A DNA stretch of 64,000 nucleotides from Polynucleobacter necessarius (GTDB lineage Bacteria > Pseudomonadota > Gammaproteobacteria > Burkholderiales > Burkholderiaceae), in contig NZ_LT606949.1 in the NCBI RefSeq assembly GCF_900095215.1, positions 62,001 through 126,000 on the forward strand, read 5' to 3'. Within the stretch, counting starts at the first letter, position 1. Each line of letters opens with the position of its first letter. Both the position numbers and the translations under genes were made by a program. Shown in pieces: positions 36,655 to 47,982 of this stretch. The notes below the pieces were generated by a model. That model had not been told where the DNA came from, did not search any database, and saw nothing but the letters and a program-made list of their open reading frames with translations.

Positions 36655-38423
36655 GGCCGGTCGGTTTTTCCACTACGCCAAATTTAGTGCTGCGTCTGCC
36701 CATGTGGCGGTCGCGCTTAATGCTATTTCTCTTATTCTTTGTTTTCATGATGCTATTGCTGCGCGCGTTTTGGATTCAGGGTCCAGGAAACGCGTTCTAC
36801 GAAGCAAAGGGTGTGCGCGGTACGCAACGTGAATTGGAGTTGCCTGCTAGTCGTGGAAAAATTTTGGATCGCAATGGTCAAGTTATCGCAACTAGCTTAG
36901 AGGCGAAATCGGTTATCGCTTATAACGATACGGTGCCTGATGATTTGGCTGCTGACAAAGTACAAAAGCTAGCAAGCCTGCTGCAAATTAGTGAAGCAGA
37001 GTTGCGTAAAAAATTAAAAGAAGAACGTAAGCAAATCTTCTTAAAACGCCAAGTCGATCCAGCTGTTGCGCAGCAAATTAAACAGCTAGAAATTCCGGGT
37101 ATTGGCCTGAACAATGAGTATCGCCGCTTCTACCCAGAGGGCGAGGCGATGGCCCATGTGGTTGGTTTCACTAATGTGAACGACAAAGGGCAGGAAGGTA
37201 TGGAGCTTTCTCGTGAGAATGAGCTTGCCGGTCATCCTGGACAAAGACGTGTAGTGGTGGATCGTTTGGGTCGTGTTGTTGAGGATGTCGCGATCTTGCA
37301 GTTGCCACAAAATGGAAAAGACTTAAATCTGTCTATTGATAGCAAGATTCAGTTCTTAGCGTATAACGCGGTTAAGGACGCGGTTGCAAAACATCACGCT
37401 AAAGCGGGTGGCGCTGTCGTATTGGATACGCAAACCGGCGAAATCTTGGCTTTAGCCAATTACCCAGGCTACAACCCAAATGATCGACGATTTTTAACTG
37501 GCGAACAATTACGTAATCGCGTATTGACTGATACTTTTGAGCCTGGCTCAACCATGAAGCCTTTAACAATTGCGATTGCATTGGAAAAGGGCGCGGTTAA
37601 GCCAGATACCAATATGGTGATTGGCGCGAAATACTTAGTTGGACCAAAGCCAATTACGGATACGCATCCCTATGGAAATTTAACGGTTGCCCAAATTATT
37701 CAAAAGTCCAGCAATATTGGTATCGCCAAGATCGCAATGAATAATCTCTCTGCTGAAGAGATGTGGGATTTCTATACGGCAGTTGGCTTAGGCCAGACGC
37801 CGAAGATCGGATTTCCTGGCGCTGTAGCCGGAACCGTGCATCCTTATAAAAAGTGGATGCCTACCGATCAAGCGCGTATCGCATTTGGTTACGGTATTTC
37901 TGCATCGTTGTTTCAAGTAGCGCGTGCTTATACCGTTTTTGCCCGTGATGGCGAATTAGTGCCTTTGACGATTGAGCGTAGTCCAGAGTTCAAGCCAGGC
38001 ACAAAAGTTCTCTCTCCAAAAACCGCGATTGAAATACGCAACATGATGGAGGCGGTTACTGAGCCTGGTGGCACCGCGATTAAAGCGCAGGCTGAAGGAT
38101 TCCGCGTGGGTGGAAAGACTGGAACAGCGCATAAGTTGGTTGGCAAAGGGTATGGCAATAAATACCGCGCCTACTTTGCTGGGTTAGCCCCAATTAGTGC
38201 GCCACGGATTGTTGTTGCGGTAATGATTGATGAGCCTACTGGCGGAAGTCACTACGGTGGAGATGTGGCTGCGCCAGTGTTTTCAACCATTGTGAGTGAA
38301 ACGCTGCATACCTTGAATGTATTACCTGATAGCAAAGTCAAGCAAATGGTATTGCAGGACAAGAGCCCGGCGGAGATTCAGGCTGCCAATGCGCAAGCGC
38401 AACATGTGGTTTTGAAAAGATGA
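36651..38423 (+). CDS. ftsI: Peptidoglycan transpeptidase FtsI (PBP3)
   Basis: Septal DD-transpeptidase. 590 aa. N-terminal TM (~20-42), PBP dimerisation domain (~60-220), transpeptidase domain with serine motif S-T-M-K in FEPGSTMKPLT, S-S-N in IIQKSSNIGIAK, and K-T-G-T in GGKTGTAHK. Downstream gene murE overlaps by 4 bp. Intact. Confidence 0.97.
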   Translation: MRPVGFSTTPNLVLRLPMWRSRLMLFLLFFVFMMLLLRAFWIQGPGNAFYEAKGVRGTQRELELPASRGKILDRNGQVIATSLEAKSVIAYNDTVPDDLAADKVQKLASLLQISEAELRKKLKEERKQIFLKRQVDPAVAQQIKQLEIPGIGLNNEYRRFYPEGEAMAHVVGFTNVNDKGQEGMELSRENELAGHPGQRRVVVDRLGRVVEDVAILQLPQNGKDLNLSIDSKIQFLAYNAVKDAVAKHHAKAGGAVVLDTQTGEILALANYPGYNPNDRRFLTGEQLRNRVLTDTFEPGSTMKPLTIAIALEKGAVKPDTNMVIGAKYLVGPKPITDTHPYGNLTVAQIIQKSSNIGIAKIAMNNLSAEEMWDFYTAVGLGQTPKIGFPGAVAGTVHPYKKWMPTDQARIAFGYGISASLFQVARAYTVFARDGELVPLTIERSPEFKPGTKVLSPKTAIEIRNMMEAVTEPGGTAIKAQAEGFRVGGKTGTAHKLVGKGYGNKYRAYFAGLAPISAPRIVVAVMIDEPTGGSHYGGDVAAPVFSTIVSETLHTLNVLPDSKVKQMVLQDKSPAEIQAANAQAQHVVLKR

Positions 38424-39970
38424 GGGTGGCATTGAAAATAGACACCAATCATTTGATTGACCACCTACATACTTTGGCGAATGCTTCCGCTAAAGTATGT
38501 GGGGATAGTCGCCAGATTCAGTCTGGCGATATCTTTTTTGCATACCCAGTAGGTCATGGCAATGTGTTGCGTGACGGTCGCCAATTTATTGAAGCCGCTC
38601 TTAACAATGGGGCTGCTGCTGTGGTATTTGATCCGGCGGGTATGGGTAATCAATTTACTGAACATCCACAATGCTTTGCGATTGAAAATCTTGCAGGCAA
38701 AGCTGGTCAATTATGTTCGGAATGGTATGGGCATCCTAGTAAAGCATTAAATATCATTGGTGTGACAGGTACTAATGGAAAAACAAGCATCACGCAGTGG
38801 TTGGCTCAAGCTTTGGATGCTAGTAATCATCCCACTGCGGTGTTGGGTACTTTAGGCACTGGGTTCCCTGGGGCATTGGTTCAGACTGGCTATACCACGC
38901 CAGACGCCCCCAAGTTGCAAACTCAACTAGCAGAATTGCGAAGCGTTGGTGCAAAGCAAGTAGCCATGGAGGTATCTTCACACGCATTGCATCAAGAGCG
39001 AATTACTGGAACGGAAATTGCTTGTGCAGTGTTTACCAATTTGACACAAGATCATTTGGATTACCACGGTAATATGGCCGATTACGCCGAAGCTAAGGCT
39101 AAGTTGTTTCAACAGGCTGGCCTCAAGCATGCGGTGATTAATTTAGACGATGCTTTTGGCCGTGAATTAGCTATGAATCTCTTGGCTAAAGAAGGCTTAA
39201 AGGTTTGGGCGTACGCATTATCACAATCAGCGTTTGATGGCTTTGAAAAATTTGGTGATCGCCTGCAGCGTAGCTATGCAAAAGATGCTGTTCTGAGTGG
39301 CGCAGACTATAACGCAAAATTTATTTGCAATGGCGCAGACAGTGTTGATTTGCATATTCCATTATTAGGCGAATTTAATTTAAGTAATGCGCTTGCGGTA
39401 TGGACGGTATTGCTTTCTCAAGGAATGAGTGGCGACCTAGCTGCCCAAAAGGTGAGTCAATTAAATCCAGTTGTCGGTCGCATGGAGTTGATTCGCTGCG
39501 GCAAATCGCAAAAAATGGATGGTTTGTTGGCGGTTGTGGATTATGCGCATACTCCAGATGCGTTAGAAAAGACACTGCAGGCATTGCGTCCAATTGCGGA
39601 GCAGCGTGGCGGGAAAATTTGGTGTGTATTTGGTTGTGGTGGTGATCGCGACGCGGGTAAGCGACCGCTTATGGGGGCTGTTGCTGAACGCAATGCCGAT
39701 CACATCTTGATTACCAGTGACAATCCTCGCTCCGAAGATCCGCAGGTCATTATGCAAATGATTCGCGACGGCATTAAGAGCGATGGGAAAAGTATTCAAG
39801 TGATCGCTGATCGTGCGGCCGCAATTATGGCCGCCGTTCGCCATGCGAGCACGCGGGATATTGTTTTGGTTGCGGGCAAGGGGCATGAAACCACACAAGA
39901 AATCAATGGCAAGAAATTTGATTTCTCTGACCAAGAACATATTCGCTTGGCTGCTGTAGGCGGGGTCTAA
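38420..39970 (+). CDS. murE: UDP-MurNAc-L-Ala-D-Glu:meso-DAP ligase
   Basis: Adds meso-diaminopimelate to the stem peptide. 516 aa. ATP site GVTGTNGKTSITQWLA; FTNLTQDHLDYHGNM; DYAHTPDALEKTLQAL; the DAP-specificity tetrapeptide D-N-P-R in ITSDNPRSEDP. ATG overlaps the ftsI stop by 4 bp; the stop overlaps the murF start by one base. Intact; indicates DAP-type peptidoglycan. Confidence 0.97.
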   Translation: MRVALKIDTNHLIDHLHTLANASAKVCGDSRQIQSGDIFFAYPVGHGNVLRDGRQFIEAALNNGAAAVVFDPAGMGNQFTEHPQCFAIENLAGKAGQLCSEWYGHPSKALNIIGVTGTNGKTSITQWLAQALDASNHPTAVLGTLGTGFPGALVQTGYTTPDAPKLQTQLAELRSVGAKQVAMEVSSHALHQERITGTEIACAVFTNLTQDHLDYHGNMADYAEAKAKLFQQAGLKHAVINLDDAFGRELAMNLLAKEGLKVWAYALSQSAFDGFEKFGDRLQRSYAKDAVLSGADYNAKFICNGADSVDLHIPLLGEFNLSNALAVWTVLLSQGMSGDLAAQKVSQLNPVVGRMELIRCGKSQKMDGLLAVVDYAHTPDALEKTLQALRPIAEQRGGKIWCVFGCGGDRDAGKRPLMGAVAERNADHILITSDNPRSEDPQVIMQMIRDGIKSDGKSIQVIADRAAAIMAAVRHASTRDIVLVAGKGHETTQEINGKKFDFSDQEHIRLAAVGGV

Positions 39971-41418
39971 TGTCTGTTATGACAACCCTTGCGCAAGCAC
40001 AGGCTATGTTGCCTGGAAGCACATTGCTCAACACTTCTACAGAAGCCGCGCGGGAAGTATCTATTTCTCGGGTGGGAAGCGATAGTCGTCAGATTGAGCG
40101 CAATGAATTATTTGTGGCGTTGGTTGGCGAACGCTTTGATGCGCATGATTTCTTGGTTGATGTTGCTAAAGCTGGCGCAGGCGCTGCTCTTATTAGCGAA
40201 CAAAATAAATGCCTGGCAGATTTGCCAGCCATTTGCGTGTCCAATACCCGCGTTGGCTTAGGAAATTTGGCAAAAGCATGGCGTGCTAATCACCCCATTC
40301 CTTTAGCGTTGGTTACAGGTAGCAATGGCAAGACCACGGTTAAGGAAATGATTGCTTCGATTTTTAAGGCCGCAGTTGGCGAGCAACATACCTTGGTAAC
40401 TAAAGGCAACCTCAATAACGATATCGGATTGCCATTAACTTTGTTGAAATTGCGATCAAGCGATCGCCTTGCCGTTGTTGAGCTTGGTATGAATCACCCT
40501 GGTGAGACAGCCCAGTTAGCTGCAATAGCGCAAGCCAATATCACATTAATCAATAATGCTCAGCGCGAGCATCAAGAATTTATGGCTACCGTCGCAGCAG
40601 TGGCGGAAGAGCATTCTGATGCGATTCGGGCTTTGCCAAGCGATGGTATTGCTGTATTCCCGGCGGACTCCCAATTTGGGGATGTGTGGCGCAAGGCTGC
40701 TAGTGGACGCAAGGTCATCGATTTTGTATTGTCATCAGGGCAAACTCAAGTATCGGCCGCAGCGACAGGAAGTGTATTAAGTAATGGTCATGTGCGAATT
40801 GAAACTGAGCAGGGCGTCATTGAAGTTCAGTTGAATACTTTAGGTAGCCACAATGTTCGCAATGCTCTAGCGGCAAGCGCTGTAGGCATTGCTGCTGGTG
40901 TAAGTCTTGAAAAAATTCAGCAGGGTCTCGAATCTTTCTCGCCAGTTAATGGTCGCATGCAATCCAAAGTGATGGATGCAAAGCACACCTTAATTGATGA
41001 TAGTTATAACGCTAACCCAGATTCAGTAAGAGCTGCGATTGATGCTTTAAAGCAATCAGGTAATTTATCTTGGGTGATTTTGGGTGATATGGGCGAAGTT
41101 GGTAATCAGGGGCCAGAATTTCATCGAGAAGTCGGCGCTTATGCGGCTGAGCAAGGTGTCTCAAAGTTATTTGCTTTGGGTGCGCAATGTCAATTTGCTC
41201 TTCAGGGCTTTAATGAGGCCGCAAAAAAAGATGTCACTCTCTCTAAGGCGCAACATTTTGTGGACATAGATAGTTTGATTGCGCACTTGAGAAATGCATT
41301 ACATGCGCAGTCCGGTGGTAGTAATGAACATTTAAATATTTTGGTCAAGGGTTCACGATTTATGCGTATGGAGCGTGTAGTGCAGGCCTTGTTAGAGGAG
41401 ACTAAAACATGCTCTTAA
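39970..41418 (+). CDS. murF: UDP-MurNAc-tripeptide:D-Ala-D-Ala ligase
   Basis: Adds D-Ala-D-Ala to complete the pentapeptide. 482 aa. P-loop [40 protein letters not shown] (Mur-family HxE-type segment); [14 protein letters not shown]. Starts on the murE stop codon; the 3' end overlaps mraY by 10 bp. Intact. Confidence 0.96.
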   Translation: MSVMTTLAQAQAMLPGSTLLNTSTEAAREVSISRVGSDSRQIERNELFVALVGERFDAHDFLVDVAKAGAGAALISEQNKCLADLPAICVSNTRVGLGNLAKAWRANHPIPLALVTGSNGKTTVKEMIASIFKAAVGEQHTLVTKGNLNNDIGLPLTLLKLRSSDRLAVVELGMNHPGETAQLAAIAQANITLINNAQREHQEFMATVAAVAEEHSDAIRALPSDGIAVFPADSQFGDVWRKAASGRKVIDFVLSSGQTQVSAAATGSVLSNGHVRIETEQGVIEVQLNTLGSHNVRNALAASAVGIAAGVSLEKIQQGLESFSPVNGRMQSKVMDAKHTLIDDSYNANPDSVRAAIDALKQSGNLSWVILGDMGEVGNQGPEFHREVGAYAAEQGVSKLFALGAQCQFALQGFNEAAKKDVTLSKAQHFVDIDSLIAHLRNALHAQSGGSNEHLNILVKGSRFMRMERVVQALLEETKTCS

Positions 41419-42578
41419 TGTTGGCGCAATGGTTGCAGGACGACTTTGGCTTCTTCCGGGTATTTAACTACATCACGTTTAGGGCGGTGATGGCGACAGT
41501 GACTGCCTTGTTAATTGGCTTATCTGCGGGACCATGGGTTATTCGTAAGTTGGCCACTTTGAAGATGGGTCAAGCGGTTCGCACTGATGGACCGAAAACC
41601 CATTTAGTGAAATCAGACACCCCAACCATGGGTGGGGTTTTGATTTTGATCGGCATCTTTATCTCATCCATATTGTGGGCTGATCTGAGCAATCGATTTA
41701 TTTGGATTGTGATGATTGTGACTTTCGGTTTTGGTTTGGTGGGTTGGGTAGATGACTACCGCAAAGTGGTCTACAAAGATCCAAAGGGCATGGCCTCGAG
41801 AGCGAAATTCTTTTGGCAAACTTTAATTGGCTTGTTTGCCGCTATCTATCTTGCGTTCTCTGTTTCTGAGGTCAACAACCTCAAAGTGTTGCAATTGTTT
41901 TATGAGTGGCTCAGAAGTGGCTTTGCTTTAGATCTACCGGCAAAAACCCATTTGCTGATTCCTTTTATGAAAGAGATCAGTTATCCGCTGGGCATCATGG
42001 GTTTCATTATTTTGAGCTACCTAGTCATCGTGGGCAGCAGTAATGCCGTCAATCTAACGGATGGACTTGATGGCTTAGTCATCATGCCAGTAATTTTGGT
42101 AGGCGCCGCTTTGGGTGCTTTTGCTTATGTGATGGGTAACTCTATCTACGCAAAGTACCTTCTCTTTCCTTACATTCCGGGTGCTGGTGAGCTTATGATT
42201 TTCTGTGGTGCTATGGGCGGTGCTGGGCTGGCATTTCTTTGGTACAACACTCATCCAGCGCAAGTCTTTATGGGTGATGTGGGCGCGCTGGCCTTGGGTG
42301 GCGCACTCGGCACCATCGCCGTGATTGTTCGTCAAGAAATTGTGTTGTTTGTGATGGGCGGCATCTTTGTTGCTGAGACAGCATCAGTGATGCTGCAAGT
42401 ATTTTGGTTCAAGTTAACCAAAAAACATTTTGGCGAGGGTCGTCGTATTTTTCGTATGGCGCCGCTGCACCATCATTTTGAATTGGGTGGTTGGAAAGAG
42501 ACGCAGGTAGTTGCGCGTTTCTGGATCATCACTATTCTCCTGGTCTTAATTGGCTTATCTAGCTTGAAATTACGGTGA
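41409..42578 (+). CDS. mraY: Phospho-MurNAc-pentapeptide translocase MraY
   Basis: Integral membrane transferase making lipid I from UDP-MurNAc-pentapeptide and undecaprenyl phosphate. 389 aa, ~10 TM helices. Conserved [29 protein letters not shown] (Asp pair), [28 protein letters not shown] and [14 protein letters not shown]. Overlaps murF. Intact. Confidence 0.97.
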   Translation: MLLMLAQWLQDDFGFFRVFNYITFRAVMATVTALLIGLSAGPWVIRKLATLKMGQAVRTDGPKTHLVKSDTPTMGGVLILIGIFISSILWADLSNRFIWIVMIVTFGFGLVGWVDDYRKVVYKDPKGMASRAKFFWQTLIGLFAAIYLAFSVSEVNNLKVLQLFYEWLRSGFALDLPAKTHLLIPFMKEISYPLGIMGFIILSYLVIVGSSNAVNLTDGLDGLVIMPVILVGAALGAFAYVMGNSIYAKYLLFPYIPGAGELMIFCGAMGGAGLAFLWYNTHPAQVFMGDVGALALGGALGTIAVIVRQEIVLFVMGGIFVAETASVMLQVFWFKLTKKHFGEGRRIFRMAPLHHHFELGGWKETQVVARFWIITILLVLIGLSSLKLR

Positions 42579-42588
42579 TCCAAAAGTA

Positions 42589-44211
42589 ATGTTGATTTTA
42601 GCAAACACCTTTGCGAATTCAGCCTTCATGAGTGATGAAGGCTATCAAGCGCCTAGCCGATTCCTAATCTTGGGTGTAGGTGAGACCGGCGTAGCAATGG
42701 CGAAGTGGTGTTTACGTAATGGTGCAGAGGTGCGATTAGCAGATACACGTGATCAATCCACTTTTACAGAGCGTCAACATGCTTGGCTGGAAGAGCTTCG
42801 TATTGCTGGTTTAAAAGATGTTTGTTTTGGTCCTCTGGAAGATGACTTGCTCAAAGAGATTGATGTGATTGGCATCAGCCCGGGCTTATCGCCAGTGCAA
42901 GACCCACCATACTCTTTCTTGGTAAAGGCTGAGGAAGCTGAAATCCATGTGTGGAGCGAGATTGAATTTTTTGCTCGTGCAATTGCAGCATTGAGCCGTA
43001 TGGCGCAAGCGCAAGAGTCAGCTTATGAGACTGCAGTATTGGCTATTACTGGTACTAATGGCAAAACAACCACCACAGCATTAACTGGCCAACTCTGTGA
43101 GCGCGCCGGTAAAAAGGTTGCTGTCGCAGGAAATATTAGCCCTGCCGCTCTGGATAAGTTAATGAACTGCTTGGAGTTGGCGGATCAAATTACTGACATG
43201 CCAGATGTTTGGGTATTAGAGCTCTCGAGCTTCCAATTGGTTTATACCCACACGCTGAATGCTACTGCGGCAACCGTCCTAAACATTACCCAGAATCACT
43301 TGGATTGGCATGGCGATATGCACGCTTATGCAGAGGCTAAAGCGAGAATATTTGGGGTTGATACGGTCTGCGTTCTTAATCGTGATGATGCTCTTGTAAT
43401 GGGATTGCTTTCCGAGGAACAAAAGTCAGAGAAATCAATTGTGACTTTTGGCTCTAATCGCCCGGATGAGCAGGGTGCTTTTGGTATTGAGCATGATTTG
43501 CGCGCTGGTGGAATTGATTGGTTGGTATTGGCTGAAGTAGATGAGGATGTTGATCCTAAGCCAAAACGCCGTCGCAAGTCCGCAGTGGTCGAAGATGATG
43601 AACCATTAAGGCTCAAGCGTTTGATTCCGGCGGATGCCTTAAGAATTCGCGGCAGACACAATGCATTAAATGCCTTGGCTGCGCTTGCTTTGGCCCGCGC
43701 TGCTAATTTACCAATGAATGTTCTGTTGCATGGCTTACGTGATTACCATGGCGAGCCGCATCGCGTGCAAAGCATCGCAATTGTTAAAGATGTCGAGTAT
43801 GTGAATGACAGCAAAGGCACCAATGTGGGCGCGACTGTTGCCGCATTAAATAGTTTAGGCAGCAATGAGTCCGGAAAGCGCATTTGGTTAATTGCTGGTG
43901 GCGAGGGTAAGGGGCAGGATTTCAGTCCGCTACGTGAACCAGCATTGCGCTTTGTGAAGGGCGCTTTCTTGATCGGCAAAGATGGAGTTGCGATAGGTGA
44001 GGCTCTTGGTGCTGGAATTCAAAGTACCAATTGTGGTGACTTGAAATCTGCCGTTCAGGCTGCCGCTGCGCAAGCAGTATCGGGGGATTTGGTATTGCTC
44101 TCACCAGCTTGCGCAAGCTTGGATCAGTTCCGAGACTACATTGAGCGAGCCCAGATGTTCGTCGCGGAAGTGGAAGAGCTGGGAATGCAATTTGAAGGAG
44201 TTCAGGCATGA
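42589..44211 (+). CDS. murD: UDP-MurNAc-L-Ala:D-Glu ligase, with basic insertion
   Basis: Adds D-glutamate. 540 aa, about 100 longer than the E. coli enzyme. LILGVGETGVAMAKW (Rossmann domain 1), ITGTNGKTTTTALTG (P-loop), NITQNHLDWHGDMHAYAEAK, VNDSKGTNVGATVAAL. The extra length includes ~20-30 residues at the N-terminus and an insertion (~315-345) rich in Lys/Arg and acidic residues (DPKPKRRRKSAVVEDDEP). Insertions here occur in other burkholderial MurD proteins as far as I recall. Stop overlaps the ftsW start by 4 bp. Intact. Confidence 0.95.
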   Translation: MLILANTFANSAFMSDEGYQAPSRFLILGVGETGVAMAKWCLRNGAEVRLADTRDQSTFTERQHAWLEELRIAGLKDVCFGPLEDDLLKEIDVIGISPGLSPVQDPPYSFLVKAEEAEIHVWSEIEFFARAIAALSRMAQAQESAYETAVLAITGTNGKTTTTALTGQLCERAGKKVAVAGNISPAALDKLMNCLELADQITDMPDVWVLELSSFQLVYTHTLNATAATVLNITQNHLDWHGDMHAYAEAKARIFGVDTVCVLNRDDALVMGLLSEEQKSEKSIVTFGSNRPDEQGAFGIEHDLRAGGIDWLVLAEVDEDVDPKPKRRRKSAVVEDDEPLRLKRLIPADALRIRGRHNALNALAALALARAANLPMNVLLHGLRDYHGEPHRVQSIAIVKDVEYVNDSKGTNVGATVAALNSLGSNESGKRIWLIAGGEGKGQDFSPLREPALRFVKGAFLIGKDGVAIGEALGAGIQSTNCGDLKSAVQAAAAQAVSGDLVLLSPACASLDQFRDYIERAQMFVAEVEELGMQFEGVQA

Positions 44212-45479
44212 ACTTAAAAGAGAAATTTTTTCCTGAAAATCGTCTTGGGCTAACTCGCTTCTGGAATTTTTCTCGAGGCGGAATTGATAATTTCCGTACG
44301 GGTTTACGTGATGCGGTATCAGGCGTAAAGCAGACGCGTTCACGCATGATGGAGTATGACCAGTTGCTTGTCTGGGCAGTTTTATCTCTGATGCTCATTG
44401 GTCTAGTGATGGTGTACTCCGCATCTATTACTTTGGCTGATGGCCCTAAGTACGCAAACTACAGCAGCAATTTTTTCCTTATTCGCCATTTGATTTCTTT
44501 AGCAATCGCAATTGGTGTTGGAATTTGGGCATTTAAGATTCCGACAAAGATATGGGACCGGTATTCGCCAGTCATTTTTGGATTTACTGTTTTATTGCTG
44601 ATTGCCGTTTTAATTCCTGGCATAGGTAAGGGTGTTAACGGGGCTAAGCGCTGGACTCCCTTGGGTCTGATGAATTTCCAGCCTTCCGAATTGATGAAGT
44701 TCGCTGCCGTGATCTTTGCCGCCAGTTATACTGTTCAACGTCAAGAATATCTTCATTCATTTGTTAAGGGCATGCTCCCCATTGGTATTGCGGTTGCCTT
44801 GGTTGGCTGCTTGCTCATGGCTGAACCTGATATGGGCGCATTCGTAGTGGTCGCCTTAATTGCATTTGGCATTCTCTTTTTAGGCGGTATTAACGCTAAA
44901 TTATTTGGTGGTTTGATTGCAGTTGGTTTGATGAGTGGCGCAACAATGATTGCGCTCTCACCATTCCGTCGTGGACGCATGTTAGCTTTTATGGATCCTT
45001 GGCAGGTCGATAACGCAGCCAACAAGGGTTACCAGCTAACGCATTCGCTCATGGCATTCGGACGTGGCGAATGGTTTGGTTTGGGACTCGGCGGTAGCGT
45101 AGAAAAATTACATTATTTGCCTGAAGCGCATACCGATTTCATTATGGCGGTGATTGGTGAAGAGCTTGGGTTTGTTGGTGTGGCGGTCATGATCTTCTTG
45201 TTCTACTGGATCGTGCGGCGCGCTTTCTTGATTGGCCGTACCGCTTTGCAATTGGATCGTAGTTTTGCCGGGCTTGCTGCTAAGGGTGTGGCCATTTGGA
45301 TTGGTTGGCAGGCCTTCATCAATATGGGCGTGAATCTTGGTTTGTTACCAACCAAAGGCTTAACCTTGCCATTGGTGAGTTATGGCGGCTCTGGAATCTT
45401 GATGAATGCCGTTGCCATAGCAATGTTGCTACGGATTGATTACGAAAATCGCATTCTCATGCGCGGAGGGAAGCTTTGA
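44208..45479 (+). CDS. ftsW: Septal peptidoglycan polymerase FtsW
   Basis: SEDS-family glycosyltransferase partnered with FtsI. 423 aa. An unusually long cytoplasmic N-terminus (~1-55) precedes 10 TM helices. SEDS motifs: GAKRWTPLGLMNFQPSELMK (quoted as found), the MAEPDMGAFVV stretch, KLHYLPEAHTDFIMAVIGEE, and GLTLPLVSYGGSGIL. Overlaps both murD and murG by 4 bp. Intact. Confidence 0.96.
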   Translation: MNLKEKFFPENRLGLTRFWNFSRGGIDNFRTGLRDAVSGVKQTRSRMMEYDQLLVWAVLSLMLIGLVMVYSASITLADGPKYANYSSNFFLIRHLISLAIAIGVGIWAFKIPTKIWDRYSPVIFGFTVLLLIAVLIPGIGKGVNGAKRWTPLGLMNFQPSELMKFAAVIFAASYTVQRQEYLHSFVKGMLPIGIAVALVGCLLMAEPDMGAFVVVALIAFGILFLGGINAKLFGGLIAVGLMSGATMIALSPFRRGRMLAFMDPWQVDNAANKGYQLTHSLMAFGRGEWFGLGLGGSVEKLHYLPEAHTDFIMAVIGEELGFVGVAVMIFLFYWIVRRAFLIGRTALQLDRSFAGLAAKGVAIWIGWQAFINMGVNLGLLPTKGLTLPLVSYGGSGILMNAVAIAMLLRIDYENRILMRGGKL

Positions 45480-46549
45480 CGAAACCCTCAATCTTAGTGA
45501 TGGCTGGCGGTACTGGCGGGCATATTTTCCCAGGCCTTGCTGTCGCTGAATATTTACGGATTTGCGGCTGGAATGTTTCTTGGTTGGGAAATCAAGCTGG
45601 CATGGAATATCGCCTCGTGAAGTCTTGCGATTTTCCATTTGAATCTGTGGAGTTTGGCGGCCTGCGTGGCAAGGGCTTAAAAGCCAAATTAATGCTTCCC
45701 ATTAATTTGATGCGCGCTTGTATTCAAAGCTGGAAGATTGTGCGTCGCGTAAAGCCTAATGTCGTTTTAGGTATGGGTGGATACATCACCTTCCCTGGTG
45801 GTTTGGTCTCGAAATTTTTGAAGCGCCCCTTAGTCCTCCATGAGTCAAATTCTGTAGCTGGAAGCGCCAATCGTGTCTTGAGCAAAATCGCCATGCGCAC
45901 TCTCACTGGATTTCCTGGCACGATGGAAAAGGCGGAGTGGGTTGGCAATCCGATTCGTGAAGAGTGTGACCATATGCTGGCACCAGCAGCTCGTTATGAA
46001 CAGCGCCAAGGAGTCCTGTCGATCTTGGTAGTGGGTGGCAGCTTGGGAGCCGCCGCTTTAAATGACAATATTCCCGCTGCTTTGGCATTGATTCCAGCGG
46101 AATCACGTCCAAAAGTAATTCATCAAGCTGGCGACAAGCATTTGGCAGATCTACAAAAACGTTATGCGGATCTAGGCGTCGCTGCAGACATTCGTCCTTT
46201 TATCGACGATATGCCAGCTGCCTATTCGCAGGCGGACTTAGTGATTTGTCGCGCCGGCGCTATGACTGTCTCTGAAATCGCGGCCTGTGGTGTTGCTTCT
46301 TACTTAATTCCATTCCCATTTGCAATTGATGACCATCAAACCGCGAATGCGCAGTTTTTATCAAATGCAGATGCAGCGGTTTTACTGCCGCAGCCATTAC
46401 TGAATCCACAAGATTTAGCAATGATGTTGCAAAACCTCAATCGGAGAGATTTAAAAGAGATGGCGCTACGTGCTCATGCCTTAGCGAAGCCACATGCAAC
46501 TCAGCGGGTGGCTGAAGTTTGTGCGGGTTGTGCGGGAGTGGGTATATGA
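45476..46549 (+). CDS. murG: Lipid II synthase MurG
   Basis: GT28 enzyme adding GlcNAc to lipid I at the inner leaflet. 357 aa; begins TTG/ATG-ambiguous at 45476 with [61 protein letters not shown], and the UDP-GlcNAc site [17 protein letters not shown]. Overlaps ftsW and murC (ATGA). Intact. Confidence 0.95.
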   Translation: MTKPSILVMAGGTGGHIFPGLAVAEYLRICGWNVSWLGNQAGMEYRLVKSCDFPFESVEFGGLRGKGLKAKLMLPINLMRACIQSWKIVRRVKPNVVLGMGGYITFPGGLVSKFLKRPLVLHESNSVAGSANRVLSKIAMRTLTGFPGTMEKAEWVGNPIREECDHMLAPAARYEQRQGVLSILVVGGSLGAAALNDNIPAALALIPAESRPKVIHQAGDKHLADLQKRYADLGVAADIRPFIDDMPAAYSQADLVICRAGAMTVSEIAACGVASYLIPFPFAIDDHQTANAQFLSNADAAVLLPQPLLNPQDLAMMLQNLNRRDLKEMALRAHALAKPHATQRVAEVCAGCAGVGI

Positions 46550-47982
46550 AGCATATCGTTCAGCAAATTCACTTCATCGGTATCGGTGGTGCTGGCATGA
46601 GCGGCATTGCCGAAGTGCTTTTGCACTTAGGTTATCAAGTATCGGGCTCAGATCTTGCCGAAGGCGCAGTGACTAAGCGCCTCAAAGAATTGGGTGCAGT
46701 CATTCATATTGGGCATGATCCTAAAAATATTGATACCGCCGAAGCTGTCGTGATCTCCACAGCGGTTGCAGGCAACAACCCAGAAGTATTGGCGGCGCGC
46801 GCCGCAAAGATTCCAGTCATCCAACGTGCCGTGATGTTGGGTGAGTTAATGCGCTTAAAACAAGGCATTGCCATCGCCGGTACCCATGGCAAAACTACTA
46901 CTACCAGTCTAGTTGCATCGGTTTTGGCTGAGGGTGGCCTGGATCCAACATTTGTGATCGGCGGCAAACTCAATTCAGCTGGCGCTAACGCGCGTTTGGG
47001 GCGTGGCGATTTCATTGTGGTTGAGGCAGATGAATCCGATGCATCTTTCTTGCAATTATTTCCCGCAATGGAAGTGGTAACCAATATTGATGCTGATCAT
47101 ATGGATACCTATCAGCATGATATGGCCAGCTTAAAGCAGGCTTTTGTGCAGTTCATCCAGCGTATGCCGTTCTATGGTGTGGCGGTGCTCTGTATTGATG
47201 ATGCTAATGTGCGCGACATCATTCCTTTTGTTTCACAGCCAGTATTGCGCTATGGCCTGTCGGATGATGCGGATATTCGCGCAAGCAATGTGCGTGCAGA
47301 TGGCACACAGATGGATTTCACTGTTGATCGCCGGACAGTGCGCAGGCACGGCAATAAGCCTGGCCCACTTCATGTCACACTGAACTTGCCTGGATTACAC
47401 AACGTACGTAATGCCTTAGCTGCAATTGGTATTGCAACCGAGTTGGGTGTGGGTGATGAAGCGATTATCAAAGCGCTCTCAGAGTTTGGTGGAGTGGGTC
47501 GTCGCTTCCAGCGCTATGGAGAGATTCCATTGGCATCGGGCGGTAGCTTTACTTTGATCGATGACTATGGGCATCATCCAGTAGAAATGGCGGCAACTTT
47601 AGCTGCGGCTAGGGGTGCATATCCAGGCCGTCGCTTGGTCCTGGCATTTCAACCACATCGCTTCACTAGAACTCGTGATTGCTTTGGTGAATTTGTGCAG
47701 GTGCTCAGAAATTTTGATGCTTTGGTGCTCACGGATGTATATCCGGCAGGCGAGGCCAAAATTCCGGGGGCAGATGGTAAGAGTCTGATGAAGGCTGCTA
47801 TTGCTGAAGAGAAAAATTCGAAAGCTTTATTGGATTCAAGCGCGGTTGCCTATGCCGCAAGTATTGCAGAGATGTCAGAAAAACTAAGTCAGGTTTTAAA
47901 AGATGGAGATGTATTAATCACCATGGGCTCAGGATCAATTTCCGCGTTGCCGCATACCTTATCGGAGGCAAAGCATGTCTAA
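46546..47982 (+). CDS. murC: UDP-MurNAc:L-alanine ligase
   Basis: First amino-acid addition to UDP-MurNAc. 478 aa from ATG 46546 ([20 protein letters not shown]), which overlaps the murG TGA; an upstream in-frame start at 46519 would lie inside murG and is less likely. P-loop [46 protein letters not shown]. Overlaps ddl by 8 bp. Intact. Confidence 0.96.
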   Translation: MKHIVQQIHFIGIGGAGMSGIAEVLLHLGYQVSGSDLAEGAVTKRLKELGAVIHIGHDPKNIDTAEAVVISTAVAGNNPEVLAARAAKIPVIQRAVMLGELMRLKQGIAIAGTHGKTTTTSLVASVLAEGGLDPTFVIGGKLNSAGANARLGRGDFIVVEADESDASFLQLFPAMEVVTNIDADHMDTYQHDMASLKQAFVQFIQRMPFYGVAVLCIDDANVRDIIPFVSQPVLRYGLSDDADIRASNVRADGTQMDFTVDRRTVRRHGNKPGPLHVTLNLPGLHNVRNALAAIGIATELGVGDEAIIKALSEFGGVGRRFQRYGEIPLASGGSFTLIDDYGHHPVEMAATLAAARGAYPGRRLVLAFQPHRFTRTRDCFGEFVQVLRNFDALVLTDVYPAGEAKIPGADGKSLMKAAIAEEKNSKALLDSSAVAYAASIAEMSEKLSQVLKDGDVLITMGSGSISALPHTLSEAKHV

